Assembly (NCBI RefSeq): GCF_004363655.1
Contig: NZ_SNZH01000018.1
Span: 62,001 to 126,000 of the forward strand
Direction of reading: 5' to 3'
Origin: Tahibacter aquaticus
Lineage (GTDB): Bacteria > Pseudomonadota > Gammaproteobacteria > Xanthomonadales > Rhodanobacteraceae
DNA: 64,000 nucleotides
Numbering within the stretch: the stretch's first letter is position 1; the number at the start of each line of letters is the position of its first letter. Of the stretch, positions 1-8,348 are shown one piece after another. The notes under the pieces are model-generated. The model was not told the DNA's origin. It did not search any database and saw only the letters and a list, made by a program, of their open reading frames with translations. A program made the position numbers and the translations under genes.

Positions 1-2
1 GC

Positions 3-563
3 GCGGGCAAAAGCACCATGCTCAAGCTGATCGGCCTGATCGAGCGGCCGACCCGCGGCCACGTCACGGTCAACGGGCAGAACCTGCACGGCCTGCGCCG
101 CGGCCGCATTCCCGAACTGCGCCGCGGCATCGGCATGGTGTTCCAGGATCACCGCCTGCTGATGGACCGCAGCGTCTACGACAACGTCGCCCTGCCACTG
201 ATCATCGCCGGCCAGTCGCGCGAGGAAATCGCCAGGCGCGTGCGTGCGGCGCTGGACAAGGTCGGCCTGCTGGAACGCGAGCGGGCGGAACCGGTCACCT
301 TGTCCACCGGCGAACAGCAGCGCGTCGGCATTGCGCGTGCCATCGTGGCCAAGCCGTCGGTGCTGATCGCCGATGAGCCGACCGGCAACCTCGACCCGCA
401 GCTGTCGGCGGAAATCATGCAGCTGTTCGCCGATTTCCAGCAGGTCGGTACTACCGTGCTGGTGGCCAGCCACGATCTGCCCCTGGTCAAGCGCATGGGC
501 AAGCGCGTGCTGGTGCTCAATCAAGGGCGCCTGCTGGACGACTGGCGGCCGGGGGGCGGCTGA
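3..563 (+). CDS. ftsE: Cell division ATP-binding protein FtsE (5' end missing)
   Basis: ATPase of the FtsEX ABC complex, which sits at the septum and controls periplasmic cell-wall hydrolases through FtsX; it does not transport a known substrate. The reading frame runs in from the left edge. The first residues are the end of the Walker A loop (AGKST), so only about the first 35-40 residues are missing. Visible further on are the Q-loop (VFQDHRLL), a signature reading LSTGEQQR instead of LSGGEQQR, Walker B (VLIADEPTGNLD) and the switch histidine (ASHDL). The stop overlaps the ftsX start by one base (TGATG), so the two are probably co-translated. Identification is secure from the motifs plus the ftsX partner. 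Confidence 0.95.
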   Translation, partial: AGKSTMLKLIGLIERPTRGHVTVNGQNLHGLRRGRIPELRRGIGMVFQDHRLLMDRSVYDNVALPLIIAGQSREEIARRVRAALDKVGLLERERAEPVTLSTGEQQRVGIARAIVAKPSVLIADEPTGNLDPQLSAEIMQLFADFQQVGTTVLVASHDLPLVKRMGKRVLVLNQGRLLDDWRPGGG

Positions 564-1564
564 TGTTCGCGAAGAAACCGACCGGTAACCGGCTCAAAGT
601 ACAAGCATCGCCACCGCGCGCGGCCGAGCGCGCTACGCCGCGTACGCGGCTGGGTTTTTCCAGCTGGCGTGACCAGCACCTGTACAGCCTGTTCTCCAGC
701 CTGGGCCGCCTGCTGGCCAAGCCCTGGGCCACCGCACTGACTGCGCTGGTGATGGGCCTGGCACTGGCCTTGCCGCTGCTGTTCCTGATCCTGCTCGACA
801 ATGCCCGCGGCCTGAGCGGCGGCTGGCAGGACGCGCGCGAGATCACCGTCTTCCTCAAGCCCGACGCGCCGGTCGATGCGGCGCGGCAGCTGGCCGAGGC
901 CTTGCGCAAGCGCAGCGACGTGGCTGCAGTCAAGCAGATCACGCCGGAGCAGGGCCTGGAGGAGTTCCGCCAGATGTCGGGCTTTGCCGATGCGCTGGCC
1001 GTGCTGCAGTTCAATCCCTTGCCGCAGGTACTGGTGGTTACGCCGCAGGAGCTGCGCGGCAGCGACGATCCGGCTGTGCTGGCCGAGCTGCGCCAGCAGC
1101 CGAGCGTCGATCTGGTGCAGTACGACGCGGCCTGGCGCCGGCGCCTGGGGGCCATCCTGGGCCTGTCGCAGCGCAGCGTGCTGGTGCTGGCCGGCCTGCT
1201 CGCCATGGCTACCTTGCTGGTGGTCGGCAATACCGTGCGCATGGACATCCAGTCCCGCGCCGAAGAGATCGCCGTGATGCAGCTGATTGGCGCCAGTCCG
1301 GGTTTCGTGCGCCGGCCGTTTCTGTATACCGGCATCTGGTATGGCCTGTTCAGCGGCGCCTTTGCCCTGATCGTGGTGTTCGGCGTGCAGTGGGCGCTGA
1401 GCCATCCGGTCAACCAGCTGCTGGAAAGCTATGATCACCGGTTCGCCTTGCGTGGGCTGGAGCCGCTGGCGGCCCTGGCCGTGCCTGTGCTGAGTGCCGT
1501 TTTGGGCTGGCTTGGCGCTATGCTTGCAACCGCCCGGCATCTGGCCGAAGCCCATCCCGACTGA
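563..1564 (+). CDS. ftsX: Cell division protein FtsX
   Basis: Inner-membrane partner of FtsE. The 333-residue protein has a basic cytoplasmic N-terminus of about 55 residues, a first membrane segment (around residues 55-80), a periplasmic domain of about 110 residues and three C-terminal membrane segments, which is the FtsX topology. The motif [23 protein letters not shown] before the last two helices is typical of the family (FtsX-type permease domain). It starts on the last base of the ftsE stop. In many gammaproteobacteria rpoH follows directly; here rpoH is 12.5 kb downstream. Confidence 0.95.
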   Translation: MFAKKPTGNRLKVQASPPRAAERATPRTRLGFSSWRDQHLYSLFSSLGRLLAKPWATALTALVMGLALALPLLFLILLDNARGLSGGWQDAREITVFLKPDAPVDAARQLAEALRKRSDVAAVKQITPEQGLEEFRQMSGFADALAVLQFNPLPQVLVVTPQELRGSDDPAVLAELRQQPSVDLVQYDAAWRRRLGAILGLSQRSVLVLAGLLAMATLLVVGNTVRMDIQSRAEEIAVMQLIGASPGFVRRPFLYTGIWYGLFSGAFALIVVFGVQWALSHPVNQLLESYDHRFALRGLEPLAALAVPVLSAVLGWLGAMLATARHLAEAHPD

Positions 1565-1632
1565 GTCGCGGCGGGCGGCAGGCCGGTTCATCCACCGCGC
1601 AGTACTCGACGGAAGTTCCTCAGGGGGAACCA

Positions 1633-2484
1633 ATGGAAGCGCATCTCACCCGACATATCGCCAGCGACGAACCACGGGTGATGGTGGTAGACGGCTCCAA
1701 GGTCGTGCGCCGGCTCATCGAGCAGGTGCTCAAGGCCGACCTGCCCGGCGTTACCGTGCTGGCCTGCGAATCCGGCGCCGAAGCCAAGCAGCAGCTCGAA
1801 GCCGGCGTCGTCGATTTCGTCACCACCGCGCTGCGCCTGCCCGACATGGACGGCCTGGAGCTGGCCCAGCACATCCGCGAACACGCGCCGCAGGCGTATA
1901 TCCCCATCGTCGTGGTGTCCGGCGACGTGCAGGAACGGCTGATCGCACGCACCCTGTCGGACGCGGTCACCGATTATTTCGACAAGTCGCTGGGCTTCAC
2001 TGCCCTGGCCGCCTTTATCCGCGGCTATGTGCGGCCCGAGTCGAACGTCACCGGCGAAGTGCTGTACGTCGAGGACAGCCGCGTGGTCGCCCTGGCGACG
2101 CGGCGCATGATGGAAAAGCACGGGCTTACCGTATTGCACGTGGTCAGCGTGGAAGACGCGCTGGCCCTGCTGGAAACCGCCAAGGCCCAGGGCAAGGTGC
2201 CCGGCGCCGACATCGTCCTGACCGACGTCAACCTCAAGGGCGAGCTGACCGGCGGCGACCTGCTCGAACGCATCCGCAACGAATACGGCTACGGCAAGGG
2301 ACAATTGCCGGTGCTGGTGATGACCGGCGACGACAATCCGAAGAACCAGGCCGTGCTGATCCGCCAGGGCGCCAACGACCTGGTGGAAAAACCGATCGAG
2401 GAACGCCTGCTGATCACCAAGCTGCTGTTCCAGCTGCGCGTAGGCCAGCATTCGCGCGCGCTGCTGCTGGCGGAAACCGCATGA
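1633..2484 (+). CDS. Response regulator with two receiver domains, the first lacking its phosphoacceptor
   Basis: A 283-residue protein made of two CheY-like receiver domains (about 14-135 and 140-270) and no recognisable output domain. The second receiver is complete: acidic pair E147/D148, phosphoacceptor D198 (VLTDVNLKG), T231 and K253. The first keeps D20, the LRLPDMDG loop and K118, but has Ala66 where the phosphorylated Asp should be, and Gly21 in the acidic cluster. It is therefore probably a pseudo-receiver used for binding or dimerisation. The start is set by an AGGGGG-type ribosome site about 10 bases upstream. Its stop overlaps the ung start (ATGA). The partner kinase is not evident here, and the role is unknown. 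Confidence 0.85.
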   Translation: MEAHLTRHIASDEPRVMVVDGSKVVRRLIEQVLKADLPGVTVLACESGAEAKQQLEAGVVDFVTTALRLPDMDGLELAQHIREHAPQAYIPIVVVSGDVQERLIARTLSDAVTDYFDKSLGFTALAAFIRGYVRPESNVTGEVLYVEDSRVVALATRRMMEKHGLTVLHVVSVEDALALLETAKAQGKVPGADIVLTDVNLKGELTGGDLLERIRNEYGYGKGQLPVLVMTGDDNPKNQAVLIRQGANDLVEKPIEERLLITKLLFQLRVGQHSRALLLAETA

Positions 2485-3161
2485 CCGAAGCGCGGGTGAA
2501 ACTGGAACCGTCCTGGAAGGAAAAGGTCGGCAGCTATCTCGACCGCCCCGACATGCTGGCGCTGTCGGAATTCCTGCGTACGGAACTGCGCAACGGCAAG
2601 GTGATTTTCCCGCCGCCGAAAACCATCTTCGCCGCGCTGGATGCGACGCCGTTCGATGCCGTCAAAGTGGTCATTCTCGGCCAGGATCCGTACCACGGGC
2701 CCGGCCAGGCGCATGGCCTGTGCTTCTCGGTACAGCTCGGCGTGCCGATTCCACCTTCGCTGCGCAACATGTATGTGGAACTGCAGCGCGACATCGGCTT
2801 TGTGCCGCCGCGCCACGGCTGTCTGACGCACTGGGCCGAGCAGGGCGTGCTGCTGCTCAATGCCGTGCTGACGGTCGAGCAGGCCATGGCCAACTCGCAC
2901 CAGGGCAAGGGCTGGGAAGGCTTCACCGATGCAGTGGTCGATGCGCTCAACCGCGACCGCGAAGGGCTGGTGTTCATGCTGTGGGGCTCGTACGCCCAGA
3001 CCAAGGGCAAGCTGATCGACACGCGCCGGCATCTGGTGCTGAAGGCGCCGCACCCGTCGCCGCTGTCGGCGCACCGCGGCTTTATCGGCTGCGGCCATTT
3101 CTCCGCTGCGAACGACTACCTGGTCAGGCACGGCAAGACACCGGTGGACTGGACGCTGTAA
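2481..3161 (+). CDS. ung: Uracil-DNA glycosylase, family 1
   Basis: Removes uracil from DNA as the first step of base-excision repair. The 226-residue protein has the family-1 signatures: the water-activating loop GQDPYHG with catalytic Asp69, the uracil-recognition Asn in [10 protein letters not shown], and the minor-groove loop [11 protein letters not shown] with His191. Length is normal for Ung. I use the ATG at 2481 because it overlaps the upstream stop (ATGA) and gives a family-like N-terminus; a longer reading upstream in the same frame is an antecedent open frame, not protein. The overlap implies translational coupling to the double-receiver protein, an unusual partner for Ung. Confidence 0.96.
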   Translation: MTEARVKLEPSWKEKVGSYLDRPDMLALSEFLRTELRNGKVIFPPPKTIFAALDATPFDAVKVVILGQDPYHGPGQAHGLCFSVQLGVPIPPSLRNMYVELQRDIGFVPPRHGCLTHWAEQGVLLLNAVLTVEQAMANSHQGKGWEGFTDAVVDALNRDREGLVFMLWGSYAQTKGKLIDTRRHLVLKAPHPSPLSAHRGFIGCGHFSAANDYLVRHGKTPVDWTL

Positions 3162-3213
3162 CGCGCTGCGATTAGTTTCTGTCGTTCGGGCCATTGCCCA
3201 GACAGGGAAACGC

Positions 3214-6200
3214 ATGCGTCGATTCGAATTCGCCGAAGGCAACTCGAACAAGTTCTGGGAAATCGAACAGGACGGTTCGGATCTGAATATCCGCTGGGGC
3301 CGCATTGGCACCCAGGGCCAAAGCCAGACCAAGAGCTTCGCCGACGCGGCCAAGGCGGCCGCGGCACTGGACAAGCTGGTCACGGAAAAGACCGGCAAAG
3401 GCTATGCGGAGACCGCCGGCGGCGCGTCAGCGGCGCCGGCCAAGCCTTTGGAAAAAGTCGCAAAAGAGAAAAAAATAGAAGTTTCCGAAGCGCCTGCCGC
3501 TGCAACTTCCGCCGTGGCGGCCGTAGCGGAGACCGCGATAGTTGCTGCAGTTTCCGCCCCGGCTGCCGGCATCGAACTGGATGGATTGCCGCCGCTGCCC
3601 GCCGCACCCGCCGGCACGCCGCCCTGGCTGGCCCAGGGCGAGCCGCTGGATTTCGACGCAGCCTGGAAAGGGCTGACCAGCCCCAGCAACTACAACGCGA
3701 TCGTGCAGGCGCTGCCGTCGCGGCGCTTCCCCGCCGCGCCCGTAACAGCCGATGCGCGGCTGGGCTGGTTGCAGGCGCGCGAGCAGATGCTCAAGAACAC
3801 CGAGATCGATCCGGCCGCCGGCGACGCGTCGCTATTGCCCTTGCTGGAGCAGACCTGGGACCGGCTGCAGCAGCGCGGCCTGCACGGTTCGGACGAATCC
3901 GACGCGCTGCTGCTGGCGCTGGCCATGAAACTGGCGAGCGACGGCCAGGGCGGCGCGGACGGCAGCATCGCCGAATACCTGATCGCCAGCCGCGGGCTGG
4001 TGCAGGCAGTGCACTTGCTGTTGCAGGCGCAGCGCCTGGATATTGCGCTCGACTCGACCTGGCAGGGCAGCAGTCGCGGCCACTCGCGCAAGATCGGTCT
4101 GACGCGGCAGGTTTCCGCGCCATTCTCCGGCGCCTGGCACGGCCCGCTGACCAGCGAAGAGCGCGTATTCCGGCGCCATTTCTCCTTTGCCGACGCGGCG
4201 GCCTGGCAGGAGTGCGTGGCGCAGATACAGGCGGAAATCGCCGGCTTGCATCCGGCTCGCCAGGTGGTCATGGCCATGCTGCTGCCCGATGCGCCGGAAG
4301 TCGCCAATGAAACTGCGCTGCGCCTGGCGGGTCCGGCTGCGCCGGATGCATTGTTCTGGCTGCAGTTGACTGCAACTTCGCACGAGGCGCTGGCCGCCAT
4401 CCGCACGCGCAATGCAGAGTCGAGTTACTTTTTCCACAACCCTGCAATGTTGGCGACGCTGCTGCAGGAGCGCCGCCTGAATGTTCTGCCGTTGCTGCTC
4501 GACGTGGCGACCATGCAGCACCCCGGCGATCTGCTGCGCCATTTCGGCCTGCCCGAGGCGATCACTGCACTGGCCAAGGTAGCGAACAGCAGCAAGACCA
4601 GCCTGCAGCGCCTGAACCAGGCGGCGCAGCGCTGGCCGCTGGCGGCGATCCCCGCGCTGGCGCAGCTGGTTGGCGCGAACACGCGCGAAGCGTTGTTGGC
4701 CGCGCCGCTGCTGAGCCAACTGGTGCAAAAGCACGACGCGGCCTTGCCCATGCTGCGGCCCTGGCTGACGCCGGCGGCGCAAGGCGTGATCGAGCGCCTG
4801 CTGGCCCAGCTGCAGGCGCCGGGCGAAGTCGCCGGCCTGGACGAAGTGCCGCGCGTACTGGCCGATCCGCCCTGGCTGAAGCCGCGCAAGACCCTGGCCA
4901 ATGTGCCCGGCCTGGCGCCCTTGCCCGAACCGGCGCAGGAACACTGGGACGAGGCCGCGCGGGCCACTGCCGCGCAGCTGGGCGAATGGCAGCGCAACCG
5001 CTACAGCGGCAGCAAGGGGATGAAGGAAATCGTCGACGACCTGGGTTTCGACGCCGACTGGACCACGCAGGACAAGGAAGGCAACCAGCGTCTGCGCGAA
5101 CGGGCCATTGCTGCGATCAAGGCGAACGATGCGGCGGCGCTGATCGCGGCCTGGCGCGGGCTCAAGGCTACGCGCAAGTACTTCTACGTCAGCGTCAACG
5201 GCGCTGCCTTGAGCCAGTTATCCGATGAGGTGGCCGTGGCCGTGTGGAACGACCTCGCCGGCGAAGGCTATGCCGATTACCAGGTCGAACTGATGGCGGC
5301 GCGCTACGGCTTGCGTGCCTGGCCCGGCGTCTTCAAGGCGATACGGCGTAGTCCGGGTGCGTATATCGATCTGGCCCTGCGTTACGCCGATGCGGATATG
5401 GCGGGGCTGGCCGCGCGCGCGTATGCCAAGCTGAAGACCTTGCGCCGCTTCGGCCGCGACTGGCTGCTGCGCTATCCCGCAATAGCCGCCGCGGCGCTGA
5501 TCGCGCCGGCGCTGGGCAAGCCGGGTGAGGCGCGCGACTGTGCCGGTTCCGCGCTGCGTTTCCTCGCGGCCAACGGACACGAGTCGATGATCCTCGCTGC
5601 CGCGGCGCGCTATGCCCGCGCCGACGTGGATGACGGCGTGCGGCATATGCTGGCGGAAGATCCGCTGGACCGTTTCCCGAGCAAGCGCAGCGAGCTGCCG
5701 GCGTTCTGGACGCCGCGGGCCTGGCACCGGCCGCTGCTGGCCGGCAGTGGCAAGGCTTTGCCGGATTCGGTGCTGAATCATCTAGGTTGCATGCTGGCGT
5801 TTCCGAGCAACGAAGAGCTGTATGCCGGTGTGGGCGAGCTGCGTGAAGCCTGTACGCGCGAATCGCTGGCCGATTTCGCCTGGGATCTGTTCAACGCCTG
5901 GCTCGCCGCGGGCACACCGTCCAAGGAAGCCTGGGCCATGCAGGCACTGGGCTGGTTCGGCGGCGACGATACGGCACGCAAGCTGACGCCGCTGATTCGC
6001 GTCTGGCCGGGCGAGGGCGCCCACGCCCGCGCCGTCGCCGGTCTCGATGTGCTGACCGCGATCGGCAGCGACGTGGCGCTGATGCTGCTCAACGGCATTG
6101 CGCAGAAGGTCAAGTTCAAGGGCCTGCAAGACAAGGCGCGGGAAAAGATCGACGCCATCGCCGAGGCGCGCGGCCTCAGCACCGAAGAACTGGAAGACCG

Positions 6201-7158
6201 CCTCGCTCCCGACCTGGACCTGGACGAAGCGGGCACCTTGCTGCTGGATTTCGGCGAGCGCCAGTTCCGCGTCGGTTTCGACGAGGCGCTGAAACCCTAT
6301 GTGCGCGATAGCGACGGCGCACGCCTGGCCGATCTGCCCAAGCCGAAGAAAACCGACGATGCCGCGCTGGCCGCGGCTGCCGTGGAGCGCTTCAAACTAC
6401 TGAAGAAAGACGCACGCACCATCGCCAGCCAGCAGGTGATACGCCTGGAAGTTGCCATGTGTACACGGCGCCGCTGGAGCGGCGAGGTGTTCCGCCAGTT
6501 CCTCGCCACGCATCCGCTGCTGCGGCATCTGGTGCAGCGCCTGGTCTGGGGCGTGTATGCGATGGCCTCGGCCGAGGACACGCAGGGCGGGCGCCTGCTC
6601 AGTTGCTTCCGCGTAACGGAAGACGGCAGCTATGGCGACGCCGACGATGCCGCCGTGGAACTGGCGCAGGACGAAATGCTGCGCATCGGCCTGCCGCATG
6701 CGCTGGAGCTGCCGGCCGACATCGCTGCGGCATTCGGCCAGCTGTTTGCCGACTACGAGCTGATGCAGCCGTTCGCCCAGCTGGGCCGCGACAGTTATGC
6801 GCTGAGCGACGAGGAACGCACGCAGACCGTGCTGACGCGCTGGAAGGACAAGGTGGTGCCGACCGGCCGCGTGCTCGGCCTGGTGAACAAGGGCTGGCGT
6901 CGCGGCCAGGCCCAGGACGGCGGCGGCATCTGGTATTTCATCAAGCCGCTGCAGGGCGAGGTGGTGATCGAGCTGACCCTGGACCCCGGCATCATTGTCG
7001 GCCTGGTCGACGAATACCCGGAGCAGAAGCTGGTCGATATCCAGGTCGGCAAGACCTCGGCCTGGGGCGATATGCAGAATCCGCAGCCGCTGTCGTCGCT
7101 GGATGCCATCGCGGCCAGCGAGCTGATTCGCGATATGCAGGCCTTGGTCGGCAGTTGA
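3214..7158 (+). CDS. WGR and DUF4132 domain protein (YehI/MolR-like)
   Basis: Very large (1314 residues) and probably cytoplasmic: no signal peptide or membrane segment is visible. Residues 1-80 form a WGR domain (IRWGRIGTQGQ motif), a module also found in PARPs and DNA-repair proteins and thought to bind nucleic acid. An Ala/Pro-rich linker of about 60 residues follows, then a long helical region, and a C-terminal DUF4132 block (GGGIWYFIKPLQ region) near residues 1050-1280. E. coli YehI and MolR share this architecture. The ATG follows AGGGAAA at a spacing of 3. It lies 89 bp upstream of the MoxR gene in the same direction, matching the E. coli yehI-yehLMPQ order. Molecular function is unknown; DNA or poly-ADP-ribose-related binding is only a guess from WGR. 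Confidence 0.88.
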   Translation: MRRFEFAEGNSNKFWEIEQDGSDLNIRWGRIGTQGQSQTKSFADAAKAAAALDKLVTEKTGKGYAETAGGASAAPAKPLEKVAKEKKIEVSEAPAAATSAVAAVAETAIVAAVSAPAAGIELDGLPPLPAAPAGTPPWLAQGEPLDFDAAWKGLTSPSNYNAIVQALPSRRFPAAPVTADARLGWLQAREQMLKNTEIDPAAGDASLLPLLEQTWDRLQQRGLHGSDESDALLLALAMKLASDGQGGADGSIAEYLIASRGLVQAVHLLLQAQRLDIALDSTWQGSSRGHSRKIGLTRQVSAPFSGAWHGPLTSEERVFRRHFSFADAAAWQECVAQIQAEIAGLHPARQVVMAMLLPDAPEVANETALRLAGPAAPDALFWLQLTATSHEALAAIRTRNAESSYFFHNPAMLATLLQERRLNVLPLLLDVATMQHPGDLLRHFGLPEAITALAKVANSSKTSLQRLNQAAQRWPLAAIPALAQLVGANTREALLAAPLLSQLVQKHDAALPMLRPWLTPAAQGVIERLLAQLQAPGEVAGLDEVPRVLADPPWLKPRKTLANVPGLAPLPEPAQEHWDEAARATAAQLGEWQRNRYSGSKGMKEIVDDLGFDADWTTQDKEGNQRLRERAIAAIKANDAAALIAAWRGLKATRKYFYVSVNGAALSQLSDEVAVAVWNDLAGEGYADYQVELMAARYGLRAWPGVFKAIRRSPGAYIDLALRYADADMAGLAARAYAKLKTLRRFGRDWLLRYPAIAAAALIAPALGKPGEARDCAGSALRFLAANGHESMILAAAARYARADVDDGVRHMLAEDPLDRFPSKRSELPAFWTPRAWHRPLLAGSGKALPDSVLNHLGCMLAFPSNEELYAGVGELREACTRESLADFAWDLFNAWLAAGTPSKEAWAMQALGWFGGDDTARKLTPLIRVWPGEGAHARAVAGLDVLTAIGSDVALMLLNGIAQKVKFKGLQDKAREKIDAIAEARGLSTEELEDRLAPDLDLDEAGTLLLDFGERQFRVGFDEALKPYVRDSDGARLADLPKPKKTDDAALAAAAVERFKLLKKDARTIASQQVIRLEVAMCTRRRWSGEVFRQFLATHPLLRHLVQRLVWGVYAMASAEDTQGGRLLSCFRVTEDGSYGDADDAAVELAQDEMLRIGLPHALELPADIAAAFGQLFADYELMQPFAQLGRDSYALSDEERTQTVLTRWKDKVVPTGRVLGLVNKGWRRGQAQDGGGIWYFIKPLQGEVVIELTLDPGIIVGLVDEYPEQKLVDIQVGKTSAWGDMQNPQPLSSLDAIAASELIRDMQALVGS

Positions 7159-7247
7159 GCCGGCGAGATCGCTTGTTGGTTCGCGGATCGCGCAGGAGTG
7201 GTGTTCGTGTCTGCCCGATTGAATCGTAAAAAATGGAAGATATTTCT

Positions 7248-8348
7248 ATGGCCACTAAAGATCCGTCGGCATTGCAACGGCCGCCGGCCGAAATCCTCTA
7301 TGCCGACCAGCTGCAGCGCCTGGCCAAGGCCGACCGCGATCCGCGGCCGCCGGGCTGGGCGCTGAGCCTGAAGGCCGCGCGCGCGTTCATTCTCGGCGAC
7401 GAGGCATTGGGCGTGACGCGCAAGGTGGTGGCACCCGCGGCGGCGATCGAACGCATGCTGGTGACGCTGGCCACGGGGCGCGGCCTGATGCTGGTGGGCG
7501 AGCCGGGGACGGCCAAGTCGCTGCTGTCGGAGCTGCTGGCGACGGCGGTATCGGGCCTGTCCACGCTGACCATCCAGGGCGGTGCCTCGATCACCGAAGA
7601 CCAGATCAAGTATTCCTGGAACTATGCCCTGCTGATCAACGAAGGCCCCAGCCTGCGCGCACTGGTGCCGGCTCCGCTGTACCAGGGCATGCGCGACGGC
7701 CGCCTGGTGCGTTTCGAGGAAATCACGCGTGCGCCGCTGGAAGTGCAGGATTGCCTGCTCGGCATGCTGTCGGACCGGGTCATGGCAGTGCCGGAACTGA
7801 GCGGCGAGCAGGCCATGCTGTATGCGCGCGAAGGCTTCAACATTGTCGCCACGGCGAATACGCGCGACCGCGGCGTCAACGAGATGTCGGCCGCGCTGAA
7901 ACGCCGTTTCGATTTCGAGACCGTGTTTCCCATCCTCGACTACGAGCGCGAACTGGCCCTGGTGCAGCAGGCCAGCACCGAGCTGATGGCGCGCAGCGGT
8001 ATTCCCAAGACCGTGCCGGCCGACGTGCTGGAACTGCTGGTGACCACGTTCCGCGATCTGCGCGCATCACCCGACGGTGCGCGGCGCGACGGCGGCATGG
8101 ACCAGCTCAATGCGGTGATGTCCACGGCCGAAGCGGTCAATGTGGCGCACGCAGTCGGCGTGCGCGCCTGGTTTCTGGAGCAGCGCGACGGCAGTCCGGC
8201 CGATCTGGTCGATTGCATCGCCGGCACCGTGGCCAAGGACGATGCGGACGATCGCGCCAAGCTGCGCCGTTATTTCGAGCAGAAAGTGGCGAAAAAGGCC
8301 GGCAAGCACTGGCGTGCGTATTTCGAGGCACGGCATCGCCTGCCATGA
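7248..8348 (+). CDS. MoxR-family AAA+ ATPase (YehL-like)
   Basis: Predicted hexameric AAA+ ATPase, 366 residues. Walker A is GEPGTAKS (84-91), a Walker-B-like strand reads RFEEITRA, sensor 1 is IVATANTRD, and an arginine-finger region follows (ALKRRFDFE). MoxR proteins typically work with a VWA protein to remodel or load metal into target complexes, and a VWA gene follows two genes downstream. I choose the ATG at 7248 because GGAAGA lies seven bases upstream; an in-frame ATG at 7233 would add five residues but has no ribosome site. The stop overlaps the DUF5682 start by four bases (ATGA). It corresponds to E. coli YehL by domain and position. Confidence 0.9.
   Translation: MATKDPSALQRPPAEILYADQLQRLAKADRDPRPPGWALSLKAARAFILGDEALGVTRKVVAPAAAIERMLVTLATGRGLMLVGEPGTAKSLLSELLATAVSGLSTLTIQGGASITEDQIKYSWNYALLINEGPSLRALVPAPLYQGMRDGRLVRFEEITRAPLEVQDCLLGMLSDRVMAVPELSGEQAMLYAREGFNIVATANTRDRGVNEMSAALKRRFDFETVFPILDYERELALVQQASTELMARSGIPKTVPADVLELLVTTFRDLRASPDGARRDGGMDQLNAVMSTAEAVNVAHAVGVRAWFLEQRDGSPADLVDCIAGTVAKDDADDRAKLRRYFEQKVAKKAGKHWRAYFEARHRLP

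Noticed and set aside
521..1633. Antisense frame of 370 residues over ftsX
   Set aside because: Shadow of ftsX; no protein-family features.
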